From Phascolomyces articulosus (Eukaryota; Mucoromycota; Mucoromycetes; Mucorales; Lichtheimiaceae): a DNA stretch of 64,000 nucleotides. Below the pieces are notes generated by a model that had not been told where the DNA came from, did not search any database, and saw only the letters and a list, made by a program, of their open reading frames with translations. How positions within the stretch are numbered: the first letter of the stretch is position 1; every line of letters starts with the position of its first letter. The position numbers and the translations under genes were made by a program. The DNA is taken from assembly GCA_025677815.1 (NCBI GenBank), contig JAIXMP010000006.1:1302001-1366000 (forward strand), written 5' to 3'. Of this stretch, positions 47,627-60,811 are shown one piece after another.

Positions 47627-49167
47627 TTCATCAATAGCAGAAGGTTGAGGGGGGATGATTGAAAGGTACTCATTTGTGATGAAGTGACAGCCATCGTCAA
47701 AGAAAAAAAATAATAATCTAAGAATATAAGTCTCGTGAGCATTTGGGCTTGACAGCGGTAGTTGAACATCATTCTGTACAGTTTGGTAAAGTGATAATGA
47801 CCATAGCATGCTTCATTCGTTTGCATGATTTCGGGTGCACGTATGTAACATTGAAGGGCTTGCAAGAGCTTTCTTCTTGTATTGATTATATGTGGCATAA
47901 GAAAAAAAAGAAAGGTGTTTTTTTGCAGCAAGTGACTTTATGATATGTAAATTAGAATTATGAGATTGATAAACATGTGCATAGTGCTTTTAAAAAAAAA
48001 TAGATGACAAAAAAAAACAAGTTTTAGGTACTTTGATGTGAGAAAATAAGGTGTTGAAACAAAAAAAAAGCCGTCATTCATTATTGAATATATTTTAATG
48101 CGTCGTGTTGTGTCGCGTAGCGTGTTTTTTCGTGTTGACATGTTTCTCACATGTTACTAATAATAATAAAACCCTATAAACTTTAATACCATGCAATTGA
48201 ATATATAATTACTAATTACGTACTATTATACTATTCTTCAGCTTTAATAATGTTCATGACTATCATTTCTACTGGACTCTTCCATCTTCCTTAGCATTTA
48301 TATGTGATAGAGATAAAAGTGATATATACGTCATACTTAAAATAGTAGAAGAATAAATATCGGAAGTATGGAGCAAGTTTCTCCATTAAGTATCTAAAAC
48401 ATAGAGGTAAGGAGTAATCGTAAATTACCGTAACACATAACTGTACTGTTTTTAAACTATAGCCTCAAACGTGAAGGTAAAGCTTTATTTAACGCTTTAA
48501 TAAAGGATTTATCTGGCGGAATTATATACCTACATTCATTCATATTAATATTGCATGAAATGAAGGATCAAGTGGCCGATATGATATATAACCAATCATC
48601 ATTTATTACAATGATAAAGGAATGACATCCCGCGCTAAAACTTTTAAATCGCGGGGACTCTGTCCGAGACAGCGAATGGTGGTCGGAACTGGTGAACGAT
48701 GGTCTGAACGCTATAGTGCCCCGACCATTCACATTATTTTTTTTGTGTGTGACAAAAAGTATATCAGTAAATATTCTTTGTATTATTAGTGTCATTAATC
48801 ATGTACTTTTACGTATTGTTTATAAGAAAATAATTATCTCATGGTATATGTAGTAATAGATACTATTTATGGTATTAACGATACACGGTATAACAATAAT
48901 GATCGTAATAGGAGAAAATAAAACGTGAAATAAAGAAACAAACTGGACAATTCCGATTTTTTGGTCAGTTTATTTTACGTTAATAAATAACCCCGCGATG
49001 ATCTTTAAAAAGTCGTTGTCATTGTCCGTTTTTTTTCAATTCTTTTCCTTCTTTTTCCTTTTTAAACCTTTCCTTGATACTTCTTTCTCTCCCACCTCTC
49101 TTCTGGTGAGCCACACCTATTCTTCTCCTCTTCAACTTCTTTCTCTCTTCTCTCCTATTTAGATAAA
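47627..49167. other. Intergenic upstream of P450, with a GC-rich structured patch
   Basis: AT-rich spacer; open frames at 47743-48150 have repeat-like composition. A GC-rich patch at 48626-48732 contains several inverted repeats. The final 150 bp before the P450 start are pyrimidine-rich, typical of a strong fungal promoter/leader. Confidence 0.55.
48626..48732. other. GC-rich patch with nested inverted repeats
   Basis: CCCGCG (48629-48634) pairs with CGCGGG (48650-48655) across a 15-nt loop; GGAC/GTCC pairs immediately after; GAATGGTGGTCGG (48674-48686) pairs imperfectly with CCGACCATTC (48721-48730). The surroundings are strongly AT-rich. It may be a transposon end, a structured RNA or chance; no promoter elements for an RNA gene were recognised. 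Confidence 0.35.
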
Positions 49168-50937
49168 ATGGATCAATACTTGGGAACAGCAACAACATCA
49201 ATTCAAAAAGCCATTGGCCTTTTCCAAAAAACTGAAGTTTATACCAAATTATTTGAATTTTATCGTCGTTCTTCCCGCAACGAACGTATCCTCCTCGGTG
49301 GTGCTACGTTCCTTACAATTTACAACCTTCTTAGTTATATTAAAGCCAAACGTGAGAAACTCAACTTACCCCCTCGTGTTGGTTATGAATTCCCTCTCCT
49401 TGGTCATATGCCTTATCTTTTATATGACAGCAGCCGTTTCTTGGATTGGTGTGCAGAAAAATATGGTGATTTGTTTGATTTAAATATCATGGGCTCCATC
49501 ACTACAGTCGCTACAGGACGTTCAGCAGAAGAAACTCTCAAGGCACCAGCAAATGATTTGTCATTGGAAGAAGGCATTTTGAAGGGTAAGCGAAAAAATA
49601 ACTATATAAAAGAAAGAAAAAAAGTGGGGGTGAAAATATAAATGCATATTTGTTGACTTCTACTTTTAATAAATTTTAGACACCTTGTTCATGCATTATG
49701 TGCTTGATCCTACTACCTTTGAAATTGGTTTTGAAGCCAATCCTCCTGTTGCAAAGGATGTTATTTCTGCACAAAAAGTGGGTGGTTTTACTGACCGTAT
49801 TAATCGTGGTCTTAATCGTGGCCTTGACGAATTGGGTGGTAACCAAGATGAACTTCATATCAAAAACCCAAGTCCATTCCTCCAACAATGGGTCGCTTAT
49901 ATGAGTGTGGCCAGTCTTGTTGGTTTAGAAGTCGAAACCAATGCCACTGTCATTAAATCCTTTGCTGACTTTACCACTGATGTAACAAGCAATATCGGTA
50001 TTTTCATGATGACACCTAAATTCTTGCATCGATTCATTATTCCTTATTTACAACAAGTTGAATGGCATCGTCAAGTCATGCGTGATCATGTCCTCCCCGT
50101 GGTTCGAAAGCGAAAAGAAAAAATGCGTCAAGCCGAAGAAAAGGGCGTACCTCATGGATTAGATCCTAACTTTTTGCAAGGTTTGATTGAGTACAAGAAA
50201 CCCAATGGAGATCATTATACAGATGAAGAAGTGGCTCAATCCATCTTATTGGTTGCCTTTGCTTCCGTTCATACTACTTCGGTTAACTTGAGCTTCTGTT
50301 TGTATTGGTTGTTGGCTCGTCCCGATTTACGTGAAAAATTGGAAAAGGAAATGCAAGAGGCATTGGGTGATGGTCCTATTACTAATGAAGGTCTTAAGCA
50401 AATGGTGTTTTTGGAACAATTTATTCGTGAAGTGTTACGTCAAGGTGTTGATAAATTGGCTAATGCTAAAGCTGTCTTGGCTGATGTATATACTTTTGCT
50501 AATGGATATCAAGTTCCTAAAGGTAAGAAAAAACGCTTTTATTGTTGAATAAACTTGGAGAATGGATGATAAATTGTAAAGGCATACTAAATAATGCGCT
50601 ATTTTTATATACAGGTCGCCGCGTACAATCGAGCAACAGACAGCTTAATATTGGATCCAATTCTGCTCGCTCCACCGTAGATGAAATGGATCCCAGTTTA
50701 TCTGGTACCAAACTTGCAACAAACCCAAGTCGGGAATTTGTAACATTTGGTTTAGGCCGTCATCTTTGCCCAGGTCGATTCTTCGCTGTTCACGAAATCA
50801 AAATGACACTTATTACAATCTTACGACGCTATGATATTTCCACCGAAAGTGGTAAAAAGCCTGTTCCTGGTAGATATCTCGCTGGAACAGTTTCTCTTAA
50901 CTGTGAAGATCCTCTCGTATTTAGAAAGAAGAAATAA
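49168..50937 (+). CDS. Cytochrome P450 monooxygenase
   Basis: ER-anchored heme monooxygenase; the substrate is not evident. Exons are 49168-49585, 49680-50522 and 50615-50937, giving 527 aa, normal for fungal microsomal P450s. A hydrophobic anchor (RILLGGATFLTIYNLLSYI) is followed by the Pro-containing hinge LNLPPRVGYEFPLLGH. The I-helix reads LLVAFASVHTTSVN, with Ser/Val replacing the usual AGxxT but keeping the Thr pair. The K-helix ExxR is in FIREVLR. The heme loop is FGLGRHLCPGRFFA with Cys472. The H-T-T I-helix and CPGRFFA ending resemble the ent-kaurene-oxidase/GA14-synthase-like group and CYP families found in Mucorales; I cannot name the family. The meander region lacks an obvious PERF motif and has a Ser/Asn-rich stretch (RRVQSSNRQLNIGSNSARST) just after the exon 2/3 junction. 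Confidence 0.95.
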
Positions 50938-52461
50938 TGGCTTCATCGAATACCATTATTATTAACAGTCATCTATTACAGCTATAATTCATTCATCCTT
51001 CTATGTTCCCTTTTACCACTTTATTACGCATTTATTTTCTTCATCGACTCAATAATTTAATTTACATTTTTGTACATTTCTTATATTAATTTTATTCGCA
51101 ACTTCTAATTTATTCATTTTATTTCTATATATACCATTCCGTATGTATCACTATATCCAGTAGTGTGCTTTTTTTGTGGGCTTTTTGGCATTTTTGTGTA
51201 CTTCGCCACCAGAGTGAATGTTACACAGTATCATCACATAAGCATTAAAATACAATGCTTCTAAACCCATGGTATCCACATGAGGATGATGCATGACTTA
51301 TTAAGAAGAGAGAAAATATATGATGCACTGATATTCTATATAAAAACAAATGTATTAGCATAGAATAGTAATATCCTTATTACTCCCTGATGTTTTGACG
51401 TATAAAAAGGAAAAAAAACACGTGGTGTATTAACTATTACTCAAGCACTGTGGAGATGATAAACCGCTATCTTCTCACAATAGCTATGATTTTATGACAT
51501 CTGGCAAGATCGATTTTTGCTGCCGTCCATCACACTCTCCTTTGAGTATGTTTTATTTCCGCATAAGTGGTAGTAAATCATCTTTCCCTGACAATACTTA
51601 TTACTGGATCAGTGTGAAAATTCTTCAGTGTTCATTAAGAATATATGGTTTTTTTTCTTCACGTACTTTATACAGTAGCAATAAAAGTATATCTCTATTA
51701 TCCTCCCCTGTCCAATATATAATTTTACATAACACATTTATATACGCATTCATATCAAAAATTATATATATTTAGTATATACTTCTTTATTATAAATGTA
51801 TTCTTATTATTTCTGTCTACCGTACCATATCAATATACTGATAAACCCTCTCATTTTACTCTATCACTGTATCCTATCTTATTATCCACTGAACCCAAAA
51901 CAGACCACAGGTCCCCCTCCCAAATAAACAAAGAAACTGATATAAATCCACACTTAATATTTTTTGAGCCCTTCACAAGCAATCCATTGAATTACTTTCA
52001 GTATTTACAAACAGATCAATTGAATGAATATTAAAAAAAAGAGTGGGTAAGTGAAAGAAAAGAGATGGGTGTGAAAATAAAATAATAGTAAAAAAAAAGA
52101 AAAAAAAAACTAAAAACTGTACAAGGCGTAATACTCTCAAAAGAACTATTACAAGAAGGAAAAGAAAAAAAAAAGACGACATGCAAAATACAAATGTGGA
52201 AGTGTGTTGTTGATTTTAAAAAGAAAATGCTCCAATAATAATCATAAAATATGAAATGTTGTTGCGTTATGTTTAAGAAGAAAGGGGATGCGTATTTGTT
52301 TTTTTTTTTTTTTTTTTTGTTTGTGTTAACGAATTTATGTGGTTTAAGTGGGGGTATTTGATTTAAAAGAAGAAAAAGAAAAATATTGAGTAATCTCTTT
52401 CATTTTCTCTCTTAAATATAGGTTAAGTTGTTATGACAAAGAAGAAAAGTACTGGTCATCA
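50938..52461. other. Intergenic, convergent 3' ends
   Basis: AT-rich spacer between the rightward P450 and the leftward Set3-like gene; poly-A/poly-T runs near 52080-52330. No gene seen. Confidence 0.65.
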
Positions 52462-54109
52462 TTACTGAGCTTCAGATGGTCGAGTTTCCATAGTGACTTC
52501 TACTTGACTTGTAGCTGTAATCCAAGGATGTTCTTCAGATTTACTACTGCAATCTTGTGATGATGATTTCTCTTCAGTAGCAGCAACACGAACACTACCT
52601 TGGTTTGATGTTCCTCGTCGAGCAAGATATTCTTGTAAAGAAAGTTTTACTTTGGTCGGTTTTTGTTCATCTACCTCACTACTGCTGCTATTGACAGCAG
52701 TTGCTGTTGCTATTGGTATTTCACTATTGGACTGTTTCTTATCTTCTCTTTGTTGTTGTTGAGTGTCAGTTTCTGATGATGCGGTGCCTCCTTCACTTGA
52801 ATCAGCCGCTGATTCTGCTTTTTGTTGCTCAATGAGAGTAGTAGATTCAGTTCGTTGTCTTTGTTCATCATTTGATGTTCTCTCTCCTTTTTCTACCGGC
52901 TGTTGTTGAGGTACTACCGCTGCAGACGATTCAGTTTTTTCGTCTACTTGTTGTGTTGTACTGGTAGAAGATTCTTCAGTAAAGCTGGGTTCTGGTACTA
53001 CTGGTTCACTTGAAGGCTGAACATCTGTGGATATATTTGGTGGTGAAAATACTGTTGCTGTTGCTGAAACACCCATTGTTGACTCCTGCTTCTTTTCATC
53101 ATCCTTATTTGAATCTGCGTGATCAGGCACTTTATCTTTGTTTGCTTCGGAAGAAGAAGTGAGCGGTGCTGAATCCATCAAGCGATCATCATCTTGATCC
53201 ATTATAGGTATAGTCGATGCTGTACTGGCATCACTTAATTCTCCATCATCTTCATCCACTTCCATATTAATGACCGTTGCCTTCTGTGATGGATTGACCT
53301 TGTGGAGTGATGATGATTTTATTGCCTCAATTTGATCAATCTCCTTTACTGTCACTGATATCTCTTGGTTTTTTTCTGGTGAAAAAGCACAATCAGATTC
53401 TTGTGTACAGTTCTCTTTTGAAGGTGATGGTGACGATATAGATGGAACTTGTTTTATGGAAGCGACATTAGTCTCATCTATCAAAAAATTAAAATAAAAA
53501 TTAATCTTTATACATTACATTATTTTTTTATAAAATATCTATTTTTATATGCATACCTTTCGATGGTGAATCACGAGCTGTTGCTGTTGTGGGAGGAGGA
53601 GAAAGGACGGTTGATTTTTGCATAAAATGACGCACCCAAGCTTTCTTACAAGGTAATTTGGTACTGCTATGTCTTTTCGTTGGAGCTTCTCCGATTGTCT
53701 TTTTCGATGAAGAGGGCCTCGCTCGTTTCCCATTTTTTCGCACCTCGTTATCTGATCCTGCATAACTAGAGCCAGAAATACCACCATCAGTGGACATGGA
53801 TTGATTCGAATTGGATCGTCGATGACGATGACGCCTTCTTGATATATTATCAGCATAGTTCGACGAAGTAGTATCGTCACCAATCTCAACATCACCATCC
53901 ACATCTAATTCTTCCTCTGTATCGGGTGCTCCAGTAGTTGTTACTCCAGGTACATTGATAGTGGTAGATATCACAGGACTCCTTACCAATGGGGAAGTGG
54001 ACTCAACATCAATCACAATATTATCCTCGACAGATTCCATGACCTTATTTGTATATTCTGTCTTGGATAAATTATCAGCTGCTTGTCTAGAAGAGGGTGA
54101 TTGTGCTAA

Positions 54110-54157
<48 letters not shown>

Positions 54158-55654
54158 AAAGCAAGATATATATATATATATAGATTAAAAACTAGATTTC
54201 ATCATTTTCCTTGAAAAATAATAATAATAAAAACCTACTGGATGCTAATACAGGATTTGATACTGTCCGTGTTGTAGAATAATGTTCACCGTCTGCACGT
54301 GATGCAGCACCATTCCGTACAACACCTTGTTTACTGCTGGAAGAAGGTCGATAAGTGGTCAAGGGTCGTTCATCACTTCCTGACTGAATTGCTTTTAAAT
54401 GTTCGATAAAACAAAGATTGATATCTTGACAAGCACACTCGCCAAATTCATGCGTAAAACGAGTCAACATGCGTGTAAGTGCTGATAGACTACTACGTTC
54501 TTCTTCTTCGTCAATCACTTGATGACCATCTGTGACGCCACAATCATGCCATTCCAAATTCTTTTTCCAACTGATATGACCCCGTTGCCAACTATACCCA
54601 ATGGTGACTTCATCCCCCTTTTCAATCTTGGTACGTGAAAAGATTCCGAGTCGGATTTCTTGATCTACAGAGGACGACGAGGAGGAGGGTGCAGCGGCGG
54701 TGGTGGTAGTGGTAGTACTAGTGACGATACTCCGGAGTTCAGCATTGGGGTGACAAGAGCGACGAATCTTTCGGATATTGTTTCCCCGGTATCGTGCATC
54801 CATACAAAGGTCCAACGTCGGGTAAAAAAAGACATACGCACTAGGTGTGCCAAGAACGGCAAAGTCATTACCAGGGTCAAACTTGTACTCTGATTTTAAT
54901 ATAATGTCACCATGCACTTCTGCCACAAGTTGATTTTGTCCAATGTCGGCATTGGCGAAAAGACCTTGACCTTGGCCTTCCATGGGTGTTGTCATGGTAG
55001 TGGTGGGAATCTCGGTGGGTGATGTATTCGTGGGAGTCTTTGCATAACGTTTGTTAGATAAGGGCTGTATATCGGTTTTTGCGGTAGCGTCTTGTTTATA
55101 AAGGTCTTGTTCAAATACAATATGATGACTTATTGAAGAAGGTGTTATTGCTGTAGTGCCGTTGACCGGTTTTCCTTTTCCTTTTTCCAACCGAGCTAAA
55201 CGTTCTCGAGCTTCTCTGAAGACTTGTTTTGCATGTTTGCTGCGGATATTATTATAGTCGATAGGTTGAAAGTCACTTCCACCAGCACCACAGTTAGTGT
55301 TATTATTATTATTATTATTACTGCTGCTGCCACTAGTACTGGGTCGACTCTGGTTGTTGTTGATACTATTACTTTCACCTATAGCTATTTCTTGACGTCG
55401 TTTACGAGGAGGACCACCTGTACTGTCATTTGTGTTGTTGTTATTATTACTACCACCATTATCGTCTTGTAATTCCAACTCTTGTAATGATCGTTTCGAT
55501 ACTGATATTTTCTTTGACAGTTTTGGTTTTTTTGGAGGTCGACCTACGGGGTTTTTTTTACGACTTGACTTAACATCGTCATCTCCTCCCATTCGATTAT
55601 GAATATCACGAAAATGGTGTTTACTATGAGGGTCGTTATTGAATCCATTACTGA

Positions 55655-55694
<40 letters not shown>

Positions 55695-56120
55695 GAATTC
55701 CGATGGGTGTTGCTGTTGTCGACGTTGCTGTTGTTGCTGTGATTGTTTGTTTTTTTCCAAAGCTGTACCCGTCGTCGTTGTCGTCGATGGCCGTACTTCA
55801 TTTTCCACAGCTTTATTGAATTGGTCCAATTGGTCACGCCATGACTTGTTATTATTTCCTCGAGCTGAATTATTAACGACAACTTTCTTTTCACATTGGT
55901 CACAAAGGTAATGTTCAGGAATATTATTTTGACTAATTTTGACGCAAAAAGCATGTTGCCAAACAAGACAGCGTTCGCATTGAATGGTGAAACCGTCGTC
56001 TTCTGATGAATTACATATACAACGTATCAAGCCAGTATCAATAGGTTCTTCGTCGATATCTACTTCATCCTCGGTACTGTTATATGAAGTAGAACGGGGA
56101 TGGACTACGCTCTTTGACAT
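52462..56120 (-). CDS. SET3: PHD and SET domain protein, Set3/MLL5/SETD5 class
   Basis: Set3 is the scaffold of a histone deacetylase complex; its PHD finger reads H3K4 methylation and its SET domain is thought to be inactive. Minus-strand exons are 56120-54239, 54105-53557 and 53477-52462; 1,148 aa. The PHD finger spans residues 34-76 (CIC, CERC, WQHAFC, CDQC; C4HC3 complete). The SET domain lies at about 385-520 (GQGLFANADIGQNQLVAEVHG..., RRSCHPNAEL, KGDEVTIGYSW); RRSCHPN replaces the NHSCxPN of active enzymes, as usual in this class. A C-terminal KVKLSLQEYLARR motif resembles that of Set3/MLL5. Large Asn, Ser and Thr tracts separate the domains. The first donor is taken as GTAGGT at 54238, the only one giving phase 1 to match the next acceptor. 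An in-frame ATG at 56165 is possible, but MSKSVV is preferred. Confidence 0.92.
54111..54156. repeat. 46-nt A homopolymer inside intron 1 of the Set3-like gene
   Basis: On the transcribed strand this is a T46 run directly before the acceptor, i.e. an extreme polypyrimidine tract, next to a TA repeat at 54166-54181. Confidence 0.9.
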
Positions 56121-57838
56121 TTTCTTTTTTTTTTGAATATTTTTGGTCAACCAAAAAAAAAACAAGGTTGTATATGTGTATTGTTTTTTTAGCCTTTCTT
56201 TTCTTCTTTTTTTAAAAGTATTGTTTGGTTGTTAAAGTTGGTTGTTTCCACTAATTAAAGTGTTGTTAAGGTAATTAGGTAACGAAATGAAGAATAAAAT
56301 AAGGTAAATGACATAAAAAAACGTTATAATCACCTCAGTTTAGAACATGAATAATAAAAAGCAAGGTATTTTTTTTCCACTTTCGCTGGAAACATCTTTT
56401 TCTCTCTCCCTCCCTCACTCTCTTCTCTTCCCCGACATACGCACACAGATACACTCACACAGCATTTCAAGTTTTTTTTTTTTGTTGTCGTTGTCTAGTT
56501 CGTTTTTTTTTATTATTAAACATGATCTGAAACCTCTTTTCATATATTTGTTATCATGATGATTATGATATATAAAATTATCTTTTCTATATGTAATAGA
56601 CTTCTTGATGAGGAATCATAATGAAAATTTTCTTACATGACTTGCGCTGCCAAAAAAAAAGTGATAATCAACTGAGTTGAACTTTTATTCTCTCAGTCTC
56701 TTATTTTATGACCATCCATGTTTCTATAACAGCAATGCTTATACTATTTCGAACTTTTCAAACTTATTTACAACACTCGATTCCATTTGAATGCAAATGC
56801 TTAAAGTATATTTTGGGGAAAAAAAACAACAGCTGGATTAAAAAAAATCATGAGACGATGGAGGGCTGGAGTTGTTATGGTTATTGTTATTGTTTTCTTA
56901 AATGCATTTTCTCAATTGAACACTCTTTCTTTCCATATATCTAATTGAATTAGACAAATGGAATATTGATGTAGTACGTAAAATATTACAATGTCAACAT
57001 GAGGTTACAAAGGTTACAATTGAGAGTTAGGCAATATGTGTATTATTAAACCCTTTTAACTATTTCCAGTGGACACAAAGAGCCTTTACGTGGCATACAT
57101 TAACACCGACTAAACAAAGTCAGTCTGAAAAGACGCTATGGAAAGAGAGAGGGAGTACGTATTTGGTAATATTCGTTTAGAATAATTGTGTTTTTCTATT
57201 TCATTATTCCGAACAACCAGCAAGATTTGGCGATGATAACGAGGAGGTAATACATAGCTTTCCTTCCTTCCACCAGTGTATCTTTTCAGAACAAAAACAA
57301 ATAGAACTAGTTTGGTTTCCATTCCATCACTATACAGCCAGCCATTATTATTTCCCCGATATCAATTCAATGTTTCTATAGAAACAATTTAATAAAATAT
57401 AAAAAGCGGCAGATATAATGGACCGAGGATTAAACGAATGAGAAAACAAAACATATATGTTATATTTTTACTTGCGTTTATCCACTGGGGGAAAGGGATT
57501 CAATTAGAAAATAGATAAGTCAGTAACCCAAAATCCAATGTTATATAAAAAAAAGATTTAACACTATCCCATTAAAATAACAAGGATCATATGAAAAAAA
57601 TAACTAAGTGTATGTTTTTTCTCCATCTGTTCATAATCTTAACCCCTCTCCACTCTCCCTATTTATGATCATCATAAATCAAATCGTTTTCCACTTCCAA
57701 ATATCCCGTTTTCCTCTTGATCATATTTTCAGAATACGTCGTTATATAAAATAATCTTTTTTTTTTGGAAAATGATGTCCATTTTTTTATTATCTTTATA
57801 CAATGCATGCGGCAGCATATGAACACAGCAGTTAATAA
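56121..57838. other. Intergenic between RPS5 and the Set3-like gene
   Basis: Spacer of 1.7 kb with pyrimidine-rich and AT-rich parts: promoter region of the Set3-like gene and 3' flank of RPS5 (both leftward). Open frames of 70-78 codons here lack family resemblance. Confidence 0.6.
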
Positions 57839-58752
<914 letters not shown>

Positions 58753-59210
58753 ATTGGCCTAGATTATTTTTTGATATAATATAAATCCACAACGTGATAA
58801 AGAATAAAAATTACGATCGTTTCGTTCATCGTCATATACAGAATAAGGATAGATGGATTTGTTAGTTTTCTCGATACGATGGATGGATGGATGGATTCGT
58901 TTCAATATGATATAGGATGCTTTACCTTGTTAAAGAGAAGGTTTCATCATACCCAACTGCTTCTGCAATTTTAGTAAGTGAGGCCCGACCTGTCTGCGTG
59001 TGAATATTTATCCGTATTTGGCATATTAATGCTGCCTTCCTTCTATGTGTGATTATTATTTCATGATATATCCTTTTCTTTGCTATTATAGAATATTGTT
59101 TTTTTATAGTAGCCATTTACAAAAAATAAATAAATAAATACATCCTTTATTATTTTACATATAAAAATTACATTATGTTATTCACAAGTCTATCATTGAT
59201 TCTATTACTA
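58753..59210 (-). promoter_or_regulatory. Probable 5' leader and leader intron of RPS5
   Basis: Six bases before the RPS5 ATG there is an acceptor (CTAG at 58762-58759). A matching donor (AAG|GTAAAG) lies at 58925, preceded by a pyrimidine-rich TTCTCTTT. Together they suggest a non-coding first exon ending at 58926 and a 166-nt leader intron, which is common in fungal ribosomal protein genes. The upstream 64-codon open frame (58922-59116) is not supported. Confidence 0.5.
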
Positions 59211-60811
59211 TTAGTGTGAACAGGAGGAGGAGGTGGTTTTTGGACGGATTTGACGATGATAATTATATCCCATTTTCCATGTTTTCTTTCCAGACAAAAC
59301 ATCATTACACGTATCACTACAAGTACTATTCATCGCTTGCTTACATGATTCACATTGTACAAATAAAAGATGACACCGGGTATTTGCACAGTTGTGAAGT
59401 GTGTCGCATGGGTTACCACATTGATAACATTGGGTCAATACATCACTTGTAATTCGTTCTCCACGTCTATCATCAAATGAAAAGTTCTTTCCACGGAATA
59501 AAGAACGTGCCTCCGTTGTTGTTGTTTTTGTTGTTGCTGCTAGCTTGTCGTTGCCAAGATTACCATCATTGGATAATGATTTCATATAGTTTCCATATGC
59601 TGTAATACCCCCTTTTAGCTTTTTTTTAAAAAAAAAAGTACAAATGATGGATAAGAATGCTGTCATATTCTTTTCAATTTTTTTTTTACCCATTTGTCTC
59701 TTACTATTATTATTTACCATTTTAAAATCCTTAATACCGTTTTTTCGTAGATAAGACGCTGTCACATCACATCGGATACCACCAGTACAGTACATATATA
59801 ATGTTTTATCGGGCTGACCCTTGATCATGTTTTGTAATTCATCCAAACCTTCTCTAAATGTATCCACATCCAATTTGGCTGCATGCTCAAAATGACCCAT
59901 ATCGCTATATAGTGAGATAGATTGGATTATAAATAAAATACTATATTCTTGAAAATAGTATAATCCACTTTGAAAACATCTTTTGTACCCAATAGTAAAG
60001 TGAGCTTACTATTCATAATGATTTCTCATATCCACTAAAAATGCTTTATCAGCTTGTTCACATAACTGTTGATGCCAATCAACTGGATCCAAATGGTGTG
60101 TCGATGGATCCACAAGGTCACTTGCATGGATCGACTCTTTAACACCTACAAGCTGTTTTTTTCGTTTTTTTTTTTCTTTAAAAAAAAAGATACGACCTAT
60201 GGTTCTTATTTCTACTCAAATAATATATAATAAAAACTTACATTCTTTTTAATCATGACACGTAATTTTCGAAAACAAGGTTCTGGTAACTCCTCCAATC
60301 CTTCTGTAAATGATATCGGACCAAAATCATCATGTAAACTATTGAAAAACTTTTTCACTTGAGCCATATGTGTGAGAGGTACTGCCATTTGACAATTTAT
60401 ACCACCAATGCCTTCTTCAGGCGCAAGATAAATTCGTCCAACAACATCCAGTTCAGATAACCGAGTTTCAATAATATCTCGTAACGCAATCACACGCTCT
60501 CGAGGAATTGGAATAAGACTATAAAATGCAATGGGTTTATATAATGGTTTGCCGTTAATGCCTGTGGTAACGCCTTTGGAATGTTGTAGCTGTTGTTGTT
60601 GAACTGAATATAAATCTGTTGCTATACTGCTCTTTTGGCGATGGTGCTGTTGTTGAACTGATCGATGAGAAAATAAATGCCAAGAATGTAAACAAGTGGG
60701 TATAGCCGATTGGACAGGTGTAGATCTGGGTTGTGAAATAACATGGAGTAATTGCTGACGAGAATAAAATGCTGTTGACGTTGCTACTTTTTTCCATACT
60801 CTTGCATTCAT
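59211..60811 (-). CDS. Rhodanese-domain tRNA uridine hydroxylase-like protein (TrhO/YceA, TSTD2 type)
   Basis: Bacterial TrhO hydroxylates U34 of tRNA; eukaryotic relatives are little studied. Minus-strand exons are 60811-60242, 60152-60010, 59904-59718 and 59618-59211; 435 aa. Residues 1-65 are rich in Arg/Ser/Gln without acids at the start (MNARVWKKVATSTAFYSRQQ), as in a mitochondrial presequence. The acylphosphatase-like domain follows (KPIAFYSLIPI, YLAPEEGIGGINCQMAVP). The rhodanese domain has FLVDMRNHYEYDMGHFEHA and the active loop YCTGGIRC (catalytic Cys near 277). The C-terminus has the family's Cys-rich module (CYQCGNPCDTLHNC, CESC, STCSDTC). The exon 4 acceptor lies in an A-rich context but restores LKGGITAYG, the conserved continuation. 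The PE/EG-INC motif is expanded by two residues (EGIGGINC). Confidence 0.93.

Noticed and set aside
58922..59116. Minus-strand 64-codon frame upstream of RPS5
   Set aside because: It overlaps the probable RPS5 leader exon and has no conserved motif.
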